Below, piece by piece: positions 34,651-42,695 of a stretch of 44,108 nucleotides of DNA (position 1 is the first letter of the stretch; every line of letters begins with the position of its first letter). Source of the stretch: Candidatus Promineofilum glycogenicum. GTDB lineage: Bacteria > Chloroflexota > Anaerolineae > Promineifilales > Promineifilaceae. The translations under genes were made by a program, and so were the position numbers. The notes below the pieces were generated by a model. It was not told where the DNA came from, searched no databases, and was given only the letters and a program-made list of their open reading frames with translations. The DNA lies in NCBI GenBank assembly GCA_016707605.1, contig JADJHJ010000018.1:1-44108 (forward strand). Direction: 5' to 3'.

Positions 34651-35394
34651 TTACAGGTCGAGCGCCTGGCCCGGCTCCAGCAGGCAGACGCGCACGTCGG
34701 GGGCGATGTGGGCGGCGTAGTCGGCGAAGGCGCGCGGCGGGCGGTGGAGCAGGCGGGGCAGGAACGGGCGCAGCCCGATGGGGAAGTACGTACCCCAATG
34801 GATGGGCACGGCCAACGCCGGCCGCAACAGGTCGAGCGCCTGCGCCGCGCGAAACGGGTCGAGGTGGCCCACGCCCAGCGTCGGCCCCCAGCCCCAGACC
34901 GGCAGCAGAGCCACGTCGAGCTTGTCGCCAATGGCCGCCATGCCGTGGAACAGGTCAGTGTCGCCGGCGAAGTAGACGCGGCGGCGGGCGTGGACGACGT
35001 AGCCCAGGGCGCGCGTCCGTGGCCGGCCGGGCATGTGGCGGTTGGGGTGGTTGGCCGGCGTGGCCTCGATGGCCACGCCCTTCAGCGTGACGGCCTCGCC
35101 CGCGTCCATCTCCGCCACCTGGTCGAAGCCGTGGCGGGCCAGGAAATCGCCCGCCCCGCGTGGGGCCAACACCGGCAGGCCAGCCGGCAGCCGCCGCAGC
35201 GACGCCAGATGCAGATGATCGACGTGCAGGTGGGAGATGAGGATGGCGTCGCAGTCCAGGCCGGCCACGTCGGGCGGCGGCGACGTGCGCCCCAAGTGGC
35301 CGACGCGGGCGGTCAGCAGCGGGTCGGTCAGCAGGCGCAGCCCGTTCAGCTCCAATTGCAGCGTGGCGTGGCCAATATAGGTGATGCGATCCAT
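34651..35394 (-). CDS. Metallo-beta-lactamase-fold hydrolase (UlaG/UPF0173-like)
   Basis: 247 residues. MDRITYIGHATLQLELNGLR at the start, metal motif SHLHVDHLHL (HxHxDH), later histidine in NHPNRHMPG, Asp in YFAGDTDLFHGM, and final His in PIHWGTYFPIG, a full binuclear metal site. The nearest types are UlaG-like lactonases and NAPE-PLD-like phosphodiesterases; substrate unknown. The frame extends to a TTG at 35403, but the ATG at 35394 fits the family. A CATAAT -10-like element lies 8 bases upstream. Confidence 0.87.
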   Translation of the reverse strand: MDRITYIGHATLQLELNGLRLLTDPLLTARVGHLGRTSPPPDVAGLDCDAILISHLHVDHLHLASLRRLPAGLPVLAPRGAGDFLARHGFDQVAEMDAGEAVTLKGVAIEATPANHPNRHMPGRPRTRALGYVVHARRRVYFAGDTDLFHGMAAIGDKLDVALLPVWGWGPTLGVGHLDPFRAAQALDLLRPALAVPIHWGTYFPIGLRPFLPRLLHRPPRAFADYAAHIAPDVRVCLLEPGQALDL

Positions 35395-35452
35395 GTGGGG
35401 CAATTATGGCTCGTGCGCCGGGCGGCGCAATGGGTTGTGGTTGGCCGGCAAC

Positions 35453-35482
35453 AAAAAACCCGGCTGGTTGATTGCCGGGTTT
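35453..35482 (-). terminator. Rho-independent terminator on the minus strand
   Basis: Perfect 9-base stem AAACCCGGC/GCCGGGTTT with a 9-base loop, followed on the minus strand by a T6 run. No minus-strand gene lies just upstream, so it must end a short non-coding transcript or act as a leader element for the metallo-hydrolase gene. Confidence 0.65.
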
Positions 35483-35505
35483 CCTGTGCGACCGATTCAC
35501 CCCGC

Positions 35506-35529
35506 GTACAATAGTTCCCTGTATTGTAC
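35506..35529. promoter_or_regulatory. Palindrome with divergent TACAAT boxes
   Basis: GTACAATA-GTTCCCTG-TATTGTAC: perfect 8-base arms. Each arm reads TACAAT on its own strand, giving back-to-back -10-like elements, or an operator for a dimeric regulator. Confidence 0.4.
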
Positions 35530-35795
35530 TATGACTAATGTACCAGAGGCCGCGCGAGGCGACATCGGCTTTTTGATGAGGTTATCTACACAAAAATACG
35601 TAGGAGTTGGTCAGGGTTTACCCTGAAATCGGCCCCGGATTGGCCATCAGGCAGCCGAAAAAGGTGGATTGCTCAAAGTTACCCGTTTCCATCGCCTTTG
35701 TCCAGTGTTTAATACCCTAGCAGCATATACTATCTTGATCCCGGCCTGATTGCCGGTCGCTATCATCGAACATGGAAGGAGAAACAGGAGTCCGT

Positions 35796-36644
35796 ATGAC
35801 CAAGACCAAAGTTGCCATTGTGACCGACAGCGTCGCCAACCTGACCCCGGAGACGATCGCCGAGCACAACATCTACGTCATCCCGCAGATACTCAACTGG
35901 GAAGGGCAGAGCCTGCTCGACCAGATCGACATCACCACGGCCGAGTTCTACGCCCGTCTGCCGCAGTCGAAGGACCTGCCCAAGACCTCGCAGCCCTCGC
36001 CGGGCCAGTTTACCGAGCACTTCCAGAAGGTGGCCGAGGGCGCGGAGAGTATCGTCGCCATCTTTGTCTCGTCGGCTCTCAGCGGCACCCTCCAGTCGGC
36101 CACCCTGGGGGCACAGGAGATGGGCGACTATCCGATCGAGATCGTCGACTCGCGCACGGCGTCGCTGGGGCTGGGGTTGCTGGCCGTGGCCGCGGCGCGC
36201 CAGGCCGCCGCCGGCCACGATTACCGACAGGTGGCCGAGTACGTGCGCGAGCTGGCGCCGCGAATGCGGGTGGTGTTTGTCGTCGATACGCTAGAGTATC
36301 TGCACAAGGGCGGCCGCATCGGTGGGGCCAAGCGGCTGGTCGGCTCGATGCTGTCGATCAAGCCCGTGCTCCACATTGAAAACGGCCAGATCGAGCCGCT
36401 GGCCTCGGTGCGCACCAAGAGTAAGGCCATCGCCCACATGCTCGAGGTCGTCCTGGGCGAGATGCAGGGCAAGCAGAACATCCACGCCGGCATCATCCAC
36501 GCCGGCGCGCCCCAGGACGCAGCCTACATCCAGCAGCAGATCCTTCAGGCCGTCCAGCCCCAGGAACTGCTGGTGAACGAACTGACCCCGGTCCTCGGCG
36601 CCAACGTCGGCCCCGGCGTCGTCGGCATGGGCTACACTGAGTGA
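35796..36644 (+). CDS. DegV-family fatty-acid-binding protein
   Basis: 282 residues. DegV/FakB fold: VAIVTDSVANLTPETIAEHN, conserved Ser in TSQPSPGQF, SSALSGTLQSA, VDSRTASLGLGL, LEYLHKGGRIGGAKRLVGSM, and SIKPVLHIENGQIEPL. FakB proteins present fatty acids to FakA kinase; no FakA is in the window. ATG at 35796 has AGGAG 5 bases upstream; an earlier in-frame ATG at 35772 has none. Confidence 0.92.
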   Translation: MTKTKVAIVTDSVANLTPETIAEHNIYVIPQILNWEGQSLLDQIDITTAEFYARLPQSKDLPKTSQPSPGQFTEHFQKVAEGAESIVAIFVSSALSGTLQSATLGAQEMGDYPIEIVDSRTASLGLGLLAVAAARQAAAGHDYRQVAEYVRELAPRMRVVFVVDTLEYLHKGGRIGGAKRLVGSMLSIKPVLHIENGQIEPLASVRTKSKAIAHMLEVVLGEMQGKQNIHAGIIHAGAPQDAAYIQQQILQAVQPQELLVNELTPVLGANVGPGVVGMGYTE

Positions 36645-36655
36645 CGATACAGAGT

Positions 36656-36697
36656 GACCAGTTACTAGCGTTACTAGTCACTAGTAACTAGTAACTA
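36656..36697. repeat. TTACTAG/CTAGTAA repeat
   Basis: TTACTAGCGTTACTAGTCAC followed by TAGTAACTAGTAACTA; self-complementary. It runs up to the stop of the convergent response regulator gene (36695-36697). Confidence 0.7.
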
Positions 36698-37351
36698 CTC
36701 TTCGTAGAGAGAGGCCAGGCCCTGCTTCAGCATCAGCCGCGCCAACTGGGTGCGGTTGGCCGCGTCGGCTTTGTGCAGGATGTTGGTAACGTGGGTGCCC
36801 ACGGTGCGGATGCTGATGCCGAGAGTGGTGGCGATGCGCTGGTTGTCATAGCCGCGGGCGACGAGCCGGGCGATCTCTAGTTCGCGGTCGGTCAGCCGTT
36901 CGGCCAGCGTGTCGGCGACCCGCGGCGTCGTCAGCGATTGCACCAGCCGGCGGGCCACCAGCGGATTGAGCGGCGACTGCCCGGCGTGAACCTGATGAAT
37001 GGCGTTGATAAGCTCCTGGCCGACGTCCTGCTTGAGCACGTAGCCCATCGCCCCGGCGCGCAGGGCTTCGACGATCTGGGCGTCGTCGCTGAAGCTGGTC
37101 AGGATGAGCACCCGCGCCTCCGGCCAGCGCTCGATGATCTCCCGCGTGGCGCAGATGCCATCCTTCTTGGGCATGAACAGGTCCATCACGATCACGTCGG
37201 GCCGCAGCCGCAGCGCCTGCGGCACGGCCTCTTCGCCGTCGGCGGCCATACCGGCCACGCTCAGGCCCGGCTTGGTCGACAGCATCGCACATAGCCCTTC
37301 ACGCACGATGGTCTGATCCTCGACGATTAAGATGTGGATCGGCGTCGTCAT
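36695..37351 (-). CDS. NarL/LuxR-type response regulator
   Basis: 218 residues. Receiver with acidic pair E11-D12, phospho-acceptor Asp57 (IVMDLFMPKKDG), Thr in LILTSF and Lys in YVLKQD. C-terminal LuxR helix-turn-helix LTDRELEIARLVARGYDNQR, then GISIRTVGTHVTNILHKADA. Partner of the kinase whose stop overlaps its ATG by 4 bases. Confidence 0.93.
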   Translation of the reverse strand: MTTPIHILIVEDQTIVREGLCAMLSTKPGLSVAGMAADGEEAVPQALRLRPDVIVMDLFMPKKDGICATREIIERWPEARVLILTSFSDDAQIVEALRAGAMGYVLKQDVGQELINAIHQVHAGQSPLNPLVARRLVQSLTTPRVADTLAERLTDRELEIARLVARGYDNQRIATTLGISIRTVGTHVTNILHKADAANRTQLARLMLKQGLASLYEE

Positions 37352-39666
37352 GGTTTACTCCCCTTCCGGGACGCGGCGGCAGCGCCGCGCCCGCCATTGA
37401 CCGCAGACAGCGGCGCGCGCGCCTCGACGCGCGTGCCACGGTCGGGGCGGCTAGTGATGCGCACAGAGCCGCCCAGCTTCTGAATCCGCTTCTCCATGCT
37501 GCTCAGCCCCATCCCGCCGCGTCGGGCCGCGTCGCGCCGGCGGAAGCCGATGCCGTTGTCGCGGACAACCAACGTCAGGACGCCGTCGTCGGCGCGCAGG
37601 GTGACATCGACGCGCCGGGCGCGAGCGTGGCGCAGGGCGTTGTTGAGCGCCTCCAGGGCGACGCGGTAGAACGCCTCTTCGATCGCCACCGGCAGTTCGT
37701 CAACCCCTTCGACGACCAGGTTGGTGGCGATGTGGGCGCGCTCCTCGACCGATTCCAGCCGCTCGCGCAGCGCTCCGGCCAGGCCGCGGTGGGCCAGCGT
37801 CTCGGTGCGCAACTCGAAGAGCAGCAGGCGCATCTCGCCCAGGGCCTGATAGACCCGCTGGACGACCGACTGGCTGTGCAGTTCCACTTTGGCCAGTTCA
37901 CCGGCGCGGGCCGATTCGCGGGCGGCCTCGGCGAACAGACCGGCGCTGAAGATCGTCTGCGTGACGGCGTCGTGGAGGTCGCGGGCCAGCCGCTCGCGCT
38001 CTTCGATGATGGCCGACTGGCGCGTCATCTGCCGCAACTGGATGTTCTCCACGGCCGCGCCGATCTGATCGGCGATAGTCGTCAGCAACAGCGACGAATC
38101 GGCGAAGGCATAGGCCGCCTCGCTCCACAGGCTGAGGATGCCGAGGCTTTGCCCGTGGGCGCGCAGAGGAGCCACGGCCACGCTCCGCACCTGCTCCCCA
38201 AATAGATCGGCCGGCGGCTCATCGGCAATCCACGGCGCGCTGTCGGGCGCGAGGTGAGCCAGCAGCGCCACGGCCGGCGGCGCGCTCAGCAACCGCTCCA
38301 GGTCATACGCCCCACGCTCGAGACAGGCCGCCAACTGCAATCCCGGCCCGTCGTCGCGCGTCAGGTGGATGGCCCCCGCCTGGCAACTAAACGCCTGCGT
38401 CGCCAGATCGAGGGCGCGGGCCAGCACGGTATCCAGGTGAGGGTTCTCGACTGTGGCGGCGGTAATGCCATAGAGCGCCTCCAGTTCGCGCGTGCGCTCG
38501 CGCACGCGGGCCTCCAGCCGCTCGGCGTGAATCTGCACCTCACCGAACAGCCGGGCATTGTCGATGGCGATGGCCGCCTGATCGGCGAACGCCATGGCCA
38601 ACTCCACATCCTCGGCCGTGAAGCTGTGCGGCTGATCGCGGTCAATGGTCAGCACACCAATGCACTGCCCCTTCAACAGCATGGGCACGCCCAGCCAGGC
38701 GCGGATGTACTCGAAGCCGGACAGGGCCAGCCAATCGTCGGCCAGCGTCGTGTCGTCGATGACGTATGGGCGGCAGGTGTTGAGCACCCGGAGCAGACTG
38801 GGCGGTACACGGTTGCGCACCAGGTCCAGTTCTTCCGGCCGGATCGCCACCCCGCGCGAAGTGGTGAAAATCAGCCGCCAGCTATCCACCAGCACCAGGC
38901 CGGCGCTCGAAAAGGGGATTAGCTTCTCCAGCCGGTCGAGAATGCGGCGAAAGATCTCGTCGCGCTCCAGACCGAGCGTCAGACTGGCGGCCACTTCGCG
39001 CAGACTGCGCTCGCGGGCGCGGGCCTTTTGCTCCGCCTCCAGTAGCCGCCGGTTCTGCATGGCCACGGCCACCAGGTCGCAGACCTCGCGGGCGATGGCC
39101 ACCTCTTCGACGGTGAAGGCGTGCGGCTCGGCCGTGGCGATCCATAGCGCGCCCAGAAGCGTCTCACCGGCGCGCACCGGCACGAGCAAGGCCGAGCGTC
39201 CGCCCATCTCGGCCAACCGGCGCAGAGCGGGCGAGCCGGCGGCCAGCGGCTGGATGTCGGCAAAGGTGTAGACGTGGCCTTTGGCAATGGCAGCCAGGGC
39301 GTCGGTTTGGGTAATGGGCAGGCGCGCGCCGGAGGGCAGGGCGTTGCGGCTGCTGCGCACGATGGCCACCTCTTCGCGCTCCGGGTCATAGAGGTTGATG
39401 CCGGCAGCCAGGCAGGTGATCGTCTCTTCGACGTAGCCGACGGCGATCTGGACGACCGTTGCTAATGAGTCGGCCGACAGGATGGCCAGGCTGATGCGTT
39501 GGAGATGCTCCAGACGCGAGGCGTAGCGGCGCAGCGCCTCTTCGGCCCGCAGCCGCTCGGCGATCTGCTCGGCCAGTTGGGCGGCGGCATGTTCCCGGCG
39601 GCCGGCTTCGGCCCTGGCTTCCGGCCGGGATGGGTCAGACTCGGCGGCGGCTGCTGATGCGTCCAT
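37348..39666 (-). CDS. Soluble GAF-domain sensor histidine kinase (NarX/DegS-type, HisKA_3)
   Basis: 772 residues, no membrane helix. A short N-terminal coiled coil is followed by three GAF domains (~60-210, ~226-380, ~391-545), with a coiled coil before the third (EVQIHAERLEARVRERTREL). HisKA_3 dimerisation domain has phospho-acceptor His565 in ERLARDLHDAVTQTIFSAGL; HATPase_c has VALEALNNALRHARA, VRDNGIGF and GGMGLSSMEKRI. It senses small cytoplasmic ligands, light or redox through GAF domains; which one cannot be told. No PHY domain is present, so it is not a classic phytochrome. The ATG at 39666 has GGGAG 4 bases upstream; the in-frame ATG at 39708 has none. Confidence 0.92.
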   Translation of the reverse strand: MDASAAAAESDPSRPEARAEAGRREHAAAQLAEQIAERLRAEEALRRYASRLEHLQRISLAILSADSLATVVQIAVGYVEETITCLAAGINLYDPEREEVAIVRSSRNALPSGARLPITQTDALAAIAKGHVYTFADIQPLAAGSPALRRLAEMGGRSALLVPVRAGETLLGALWIATAEPHAFTVEEVAIAREVCDLVAVAMQNRRLLEAEQKARARERSLREVAASLTLGLERDEIFRRILDRLEKLIPFSSAGLVLVDSWRLIFTTSRGVAIRPEELDLVRNRVPPSLLRVLNTCRPYVIDDTTLADDWLALSGFEYIRAWLGVPMLLKGQCIGVLTIDRDQPHSFTAEDVELAMAFADQAAIAIDNARLFGEVQIHAERLEARVRERTRELEALYGITAATVENPHLDTVLARALDLATQAFSCQAGAIHLTRDDGPGLQLAACLERGAYDLERLLSAPPAVALLAHLAPDSAPWIADEPPADLFGEQVRSVAVAPLRAHGQSLGILSLWSEAAYAFADSSLLLTTIADQIGAAVENIQLRQMTRQSAIIEERERLARDLHDAVTQTIFSAGLFAEAARESARAGELAKVELHSQSVVQRVYQALGEMRLLLFELRTETLAHRGLAGALRERLESVEERAHIATNLVVEGVDELPVAIEEAFYRVALEALNNALRHARARRVDVTLRADDGVLTLVVRDNGIGFRRRDAARRGGMGLSSMEKRIQKLGGSVRITSRPDRGTRVEARAPLSAVNGGRGAAAASRKGSKP

Positions 39667-39721
39667 GCGGCTCCCGAATGAGCCAACGCCGCGGCTCCAC
39701 GGCGACATTGGGATACGTCAT

Positions 39722-39727
39722 TATACG
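39722..39727 (-). promoter_or_regulatory. -10-like element upstream of the GAF kinase gene
   Basis: Minus-strand TATAAT, about 55 bases before the chosen ATG at 39666 and 13 before the alternative ATG at 39708. Confidence 0.35.
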
Positions 39728-39773
39728 TACTTATCGCCCACGCGCAACTATTTACCGCATGGCTTTTCAGTAG

Positions 39774-39825
39774 CCCGGGGGGGGGGGGGGGCGCCCCCCC
39801 GGGGGGGGGGGCGGCCGGCGGCCGC
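39774..39825. other. Extreme G/C homopolymer tract
   Basis: A run of 15 G (39777-39791), then CG, 7 C and 11 G, then GGCCGGCGGCCG. It lies between the divergent GAF kinase and znuA genes. It could form a hairpin or G-quadruplex, or be a sequencing or assembly artefact. Confidence 0.7.
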
Positions 39826-39852
39826 ACCAAGGGCAGCACTCTGCGAGGCCAT

Positions 39853-39872
39853 GCCCACGCACGTTCGTGGGC
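39853..39872. repeat. Short inverted repeat upstream of znuA
   Basis: GCCCACG-CACGTT-CGTGGGC, 7-base perfect arms, ~37 bases before the znuA -35 box. It could be an upstream regulator site. Confidence 0.4.
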
Positions 39873-39908
39873 GACTACGGCAAAGCCCTGACTGTTCGCG
39901 GCGCGGCC

Positions 39909-39936
39909 TTGACAGAGAAGCGCCGGCCACTATACT
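39909..39936 (+). promoter_or_regulatory. znuA operon promoter
   Basis: TTGACA (39909-39914), 16 bases, TATACT (39931-39936). The best conventional promoter in the window. Shine-Dalgarno AAGGAG is at 39971-39976. Confidence 0.7.
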
Positions 39937-39938
39937 TC

Positions 39939-39953
39939 TGATACAAAGTATCA
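39939..39953 (+). promoter_or_regulatory. Candidate Zur/Fur-type operator at the znu start site
   Basis: TGATACAAAGTATCA, a 6-3-6 palindrome placed 3 bases after the -10 box, covering the expected start point. A/T-rich dyads containing TGATA...TATCA are typical of Fur-family sites. The regulator encoded at the end of this operon is the obvious candidate to bind it. Confidence 0.5.
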
Positions 39954-39985
39954 ATAAGTAGCCACAGGATAAGGAGCAATCACGA

Positions 39986-40963
39986 ATGAATTGGCATTGG
40001 AGACGGCTGGCATGGCCGGCGCTGGTCGTTGTTTTGTTGGCCGGTTGCGGCGGGCCGGCCGCCGCGCCCACCAACCCACTGGCCCCGCTGGCGCTGCCGG
40101 CGCTCGAAGCCGTGGCCCTCGACGGCCGCCCGCTGCGCGTTGTGGCCACCACCAGCCTTATCGGCGATGTCGCGGCCCGCGTCGGCGGTCCGGCCATTGA
40201 CCTGACGACGCTGATGGCCCCGGGGCAAGACCCGCACAGCTATCAGCCGGCGGCGGCCGGCCTGGCCGCGGCGGCCGACGCCGACCTGATCTTCGTCAAC
40301 GGCTGGAACCTGGAAGAGGGGCTGCTGGGCGACCTGGCGGCGACGGGCGACGCGCCGCTGGTGCCCGTCTCGGCCGGCATCGTCCCGCGCCCGGCCGGCG
40401 ACACGGGCGCGGCCGACCCCCACGTCTGGCAAGACGTGGCCAACGTCATGCAGTGGGCCGACACCATCGCCGCGGCGCTGAGCGCCGCCGACCCGGCCAA
40501 CGCCGCCGCCTACGCCGCCAACGCCGCCGCCTACCGCGCCGAACTGGCCGAACTCGACCGCTTCGTGCGCGAAGAGACGGCCACGATTCCGGCCGAGCGG
40601 CGGGTGCTGGTCACCAACCACGACACGCTGGCCTACTTCGCCGCCGCCTACGACTTCCGCGTGCTCGGCTCGGTGCTGCCCGGGGCCAGTACGCTGGCCG
40701 AGGCCACGGCGGCCAATCTGGCGGCGCTGGCCGAGGCGATGGCCGGGGCCGGGGTGTGCAGCCTGTTCGTGGAGACGACGGCCGCCGACCAGATGGCCCG
40801 CGCCCTGAGTGAGGAGTTGGACGACTGCGACGAAGTGCGCGTGCTCAGCCTCCACAGCGACGCCCTCGGCCCCCCCGGCAGCGGGGCCGACAGCTACGTG
40901 GGCATGATGCGGGCGAATGTGGCTGCGATTGTGGAAGCTCTGAGTGGGAGGCAAGCCACATGA
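39986..40963 (+). CDS. znuA: Zinc/manganese ABC transporter substrate-binding lipoprotein
   Basis: 325 residues, cluster A-I metal-binding protein. Lipobox LLAGC (Cys21). Metal ligands by position: His84 (GQDPHSYQP), His146 (ADPHVWQD), His212 (TNHDTLAYF) and Asp292 (SDALG). It captures metal outside the membrane for the ABC permease. It lacks the His-rich loop common in ZnuA, so Mn or Fe are also possible; a Zur-like regulator in the operon favours Zn. The stop overlaps the ATPase ATG (ATGA). Confidence 0.9.
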   Translation: MNWHWRRLAWPALVVVLLAGCGGPAAAPTNPLAPLALPALEAVALDGRPLRVVATTSLIGDVAARVGGPAIDLTTLMAPGQDPHSYQPAAAGLAAAADADLIFVNGWNLEEGLLGDLAATGDAPLVPVSAGIVPRPAGDTGAADPHVWQDVANVMQWADTIAAALSAADPANAAAYAANAAAYRAELAELDRFVREETATIPAERRVLVTNHDTLAYFAAAYDFRVLGSVLPGASTLAEATAANLAALAEAMAGAGVCSLFVETTAADQMARALSEELDDCDEVRVLSLHSDALGPPGSGADSYVGMMRANVAAIVEALSGRQAT

Positions 40964-41727
40964 CCCCCGACCACGGCATCCCCCACGAACCCGGCGCACC
41001 CACCCTGGAGGCCCACGACGTCTGGGCCGCCTACAGCGACGGGCTGGCCTCCGACGGCCCGCGCCACGCCCTGGAAGGCGTGTCGTTCCGCGTCGAGCGC
41101 GGCGAGCGGGTGGCCGTCGTCGGGCCGAACGGCGCGGGCAAAAGCACCCTGTTCCGCCTCATCGCCGGCACCCTGCGCCCCGACCGCGGCCGGCTGGAGG
41201 TCTTCGGCCAGGGGCCGGCCGGCCACATCTGCATCGCCTACGTGCCGCAGCGCACGCAGGTGGATTGGCGCTTCCCGGTGACGGTCGAGGACGTGGTCAT
41301 GATGGGCCGCGTGGGGCAGATCGGCCTGCTGCGGCGGCCGGGGCGGGGCGACTGGGCGGCCACGCGGGCGGCGCTGGCCCGCGTCGGCGCGGCGGCCCTG
41401 GCCCACAAGCAGATCGGCGCGCTCTCCGGCGGCCAGCAGCAGCGCGTCTTTCTGGCCCGCGCCCTGGCCCAGGAGGCGGAGCTAGTGCTGCTCGACGAGC
41501 CGCTGAACGGGCTGGACGCGCCCTCGCAGGAGGCGATCCTGGCCCTGCTCGACGACCTGCGCCGCGACGATGTGACCGTGCTGCTGGCCACCCACGACCT
41601 CGACCTGGCCGCCGAGCGCTTCGACCGCATCATGCTCCTCAACCGCCGCATCGTCGCCTTCGGCCCGCCGGCGGCCGTGCTGCACCCGGATAGCCTGTTG
41701 CGGGCGTATGGGGCAATTAGGAATTAG
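40960..41727 (+). CDS. znuC: Zinc/manganese ABC transporter ATPase
   Basis: 255 residues. Walker A GPNGAGKST, Q-loop AYVPQRTQVDWRFPVTVEDV (typical of metal importers), signature LSGGQQQRVFLARAL, Walker B LVLLDEPLNGLD, H-loop ATHDLDLA. It energises the permease encoded 125 bases downstream. The last codons (IRN, TAG) are already part of an AATTAGG repeat. Confidence 0.93.
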   Translation: MTPDHGIPHEPGAPTLEAHDVWAAYSDGLASDGPRHALEGVSFRVERGERVAVVGPNGAGKSTLFRLIAGTLRPDRGRLEVFGQGPAGHICIAYVPQRTQVDWRFPVTVEDVVMMGRVGQIGLLRRPGRGDWAATRAALARVGAAALAHKQIGALSGGQQQRVFLARALAQEAELVLLDEPLNGLDAPSQEAILALLDDLRRDDVTVLLATHDLDLAAERFDRIMLLNRRIVAFGPPAAVLHPDSLLRAYGAIRN

Positions 41728-41847
41728 GAATTAGGAATTAGGAATGAAGAGGGGCGGGTGGCGGGCGGCGGTGCGACCAACGACTGACCTACTGACACTG
41801 ACAACTGACAACTGACAACTGACAACTGACAACTGACAACTGACAAC
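41714..41847. repeat. AATTAGG and TGACAAC tandem repeats splitting the znu operon
   Basis: AATTAGG x4 at 41714-41744 (starting inside znuC), then CTACTGAC-type units, then seven exact TGACAAC heptamers (41799-41847) ending 5 bases before the znuB ATG. This replaces the usual overlap or short gap between these operon genes. Confidence 0.88.
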
Positions 41848-41852
41848 TACGA

Positions 41853-42695
41853 ATGAACTGGCTCCTCCAACCCCTCCAATACGACTTCATCGTCCGCGCC
41901 CTGCTGGCGGCGGTGATCGTCGGCGTCGTCTGCTCCGTGCTGGGCGTCTACATCGTCCTGCGCGGCATGGCCTTCCTGGGCGACGCCATGTCCCACACCA
42001 TCCTGCCCGGCGTCGTGGCCGCCTACTTCCTGGGCTGGCCGCTGGCCGTCGGCGCGCTGGTCATGGGCGTGCTGACCGCCCTGGGCATCGGCCTGCTGAC
42101 GCGGCGCACGGCGCTGAAGGAGGACACGGCCATCGGCGTCATCTTCGCCGGCTTCTTCGCCCTGGGCGTGGCCATGCTGTCGGCCGGGGCCAGCACCATT
42201 GACCTGGCCCACTTCCTGTTCGGCAACCTGCTGGGCGTCTCGTCCGGCGACCTGTGGCTGACGGCCGGGCTGGGCGGGCTGGTGCTGGCGACTATCTTCC
42301 TGTTCTACAAGGAGTTCCTGGTGCTGTCGTTCGACCCGCTGCTGGCGGCCACGCTGCGGCTGCCGACGACCTTCCTCCACTATCTGCTGCTGCTGCTCAT
42401 CGCCGTGACCATCGTCGTCGCCCTGCAAGTCGTCGGCGTGTCGCTGATGCTGGCCATTCTGGTGACGCCGGCGGCCACGGCCTCGTTCGTCACCCATCGC
42501 CTGCCCACGATGATGGCCGTGGCCGCGCTCATCGGCGTCGTCTCCGGCGTGGCCGGCGTCTATGCCGGCTACTACCTCGACATCGCCTCCGGCCCGGCGG
42601 TGGTGCTGGCGGCGACGGCCATCTTCCTGGTGGTGCTGGGGCTGACGGCCGTGCGCCGTCGCCTGCCCGGTCGCGCCACGGGAGCGCCGTCGTGA
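41853..42695 (+). CDS. znuB: Zinc/manganese ABC transporter permease
   Basis: 280 residues, ABC-3 family with about eight helices: FIVRALLAAVIVGVVCSVLG, GDAMSHTILPGVVAAYFLG, then helices to ~265. It forms the membrane channel for the metal. No Shine-Dalgarno site is seen before the ATG because heptamer repeats run up to it; the next gene overlaps by 4 bases (GTGA). Confidence 0.92.
   Translation: MNWLLQPLQYDFIVRALLAAVIVGVVCSVLGVYIVLRGMAFLGDAMSHTILPGVVAAYFLGWPLAVGALVMGVLTALGIGLLTRRTALKEDTAIGVIFAGFFALGVAMLSAGASTIDLAHFLFGNLLGVSSGDLWLTAGLGGLVLATIFLFYKEFLVLSFDPLLAATLRLPTTFLHYLLLLLIAVTIVVALQVVGVSLMLAILVTPAATASFVTHRLPTMMAVAALIGVVSGVAGVYAGYYLDIASGPAVVLAATAIFLVVLGLTAVRRRLPGRATGAPS

Larger units (their letters stand above)
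35395..35795. other. Long intergenic region with operator-like palindromes
   Basis: 401 bases, lower in GC than its surroundings, with no convincing gene. It contains a minus-strand terminator (35453-35482), a symmetrical palindrome with back-to-back TACAAT boxes (35506-35529), and a second palindrome TCAGGGT-TT-ACCCTGA (35611-35626). TATACT near 35728 is a possible -10 for degV. A 31-codon open frame starting at 35531 is not recognisable. Confidence 0.5.

Noticed and set aside
35531..35626. 31-codon open frame MTNVPEAARGDIGF...
   Set aside because: No Shine-Dalgarno site, no homology recognised, and it ends inside the TCAGGGT/ACCCTGA dyad.
37348..39666. Phytochrome photoreceptor
   Set aside because: Three GAF domains are present but no PHY domain and no clear bilin-binding Cys motif; a general GAF kinase is safer.
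41799..41847. Iteron-type origin or plasmid repeats
   Set aside because: Heptamers lie inside a metal-importer operon with no replication gene, and related units occur in several other gene gaps.
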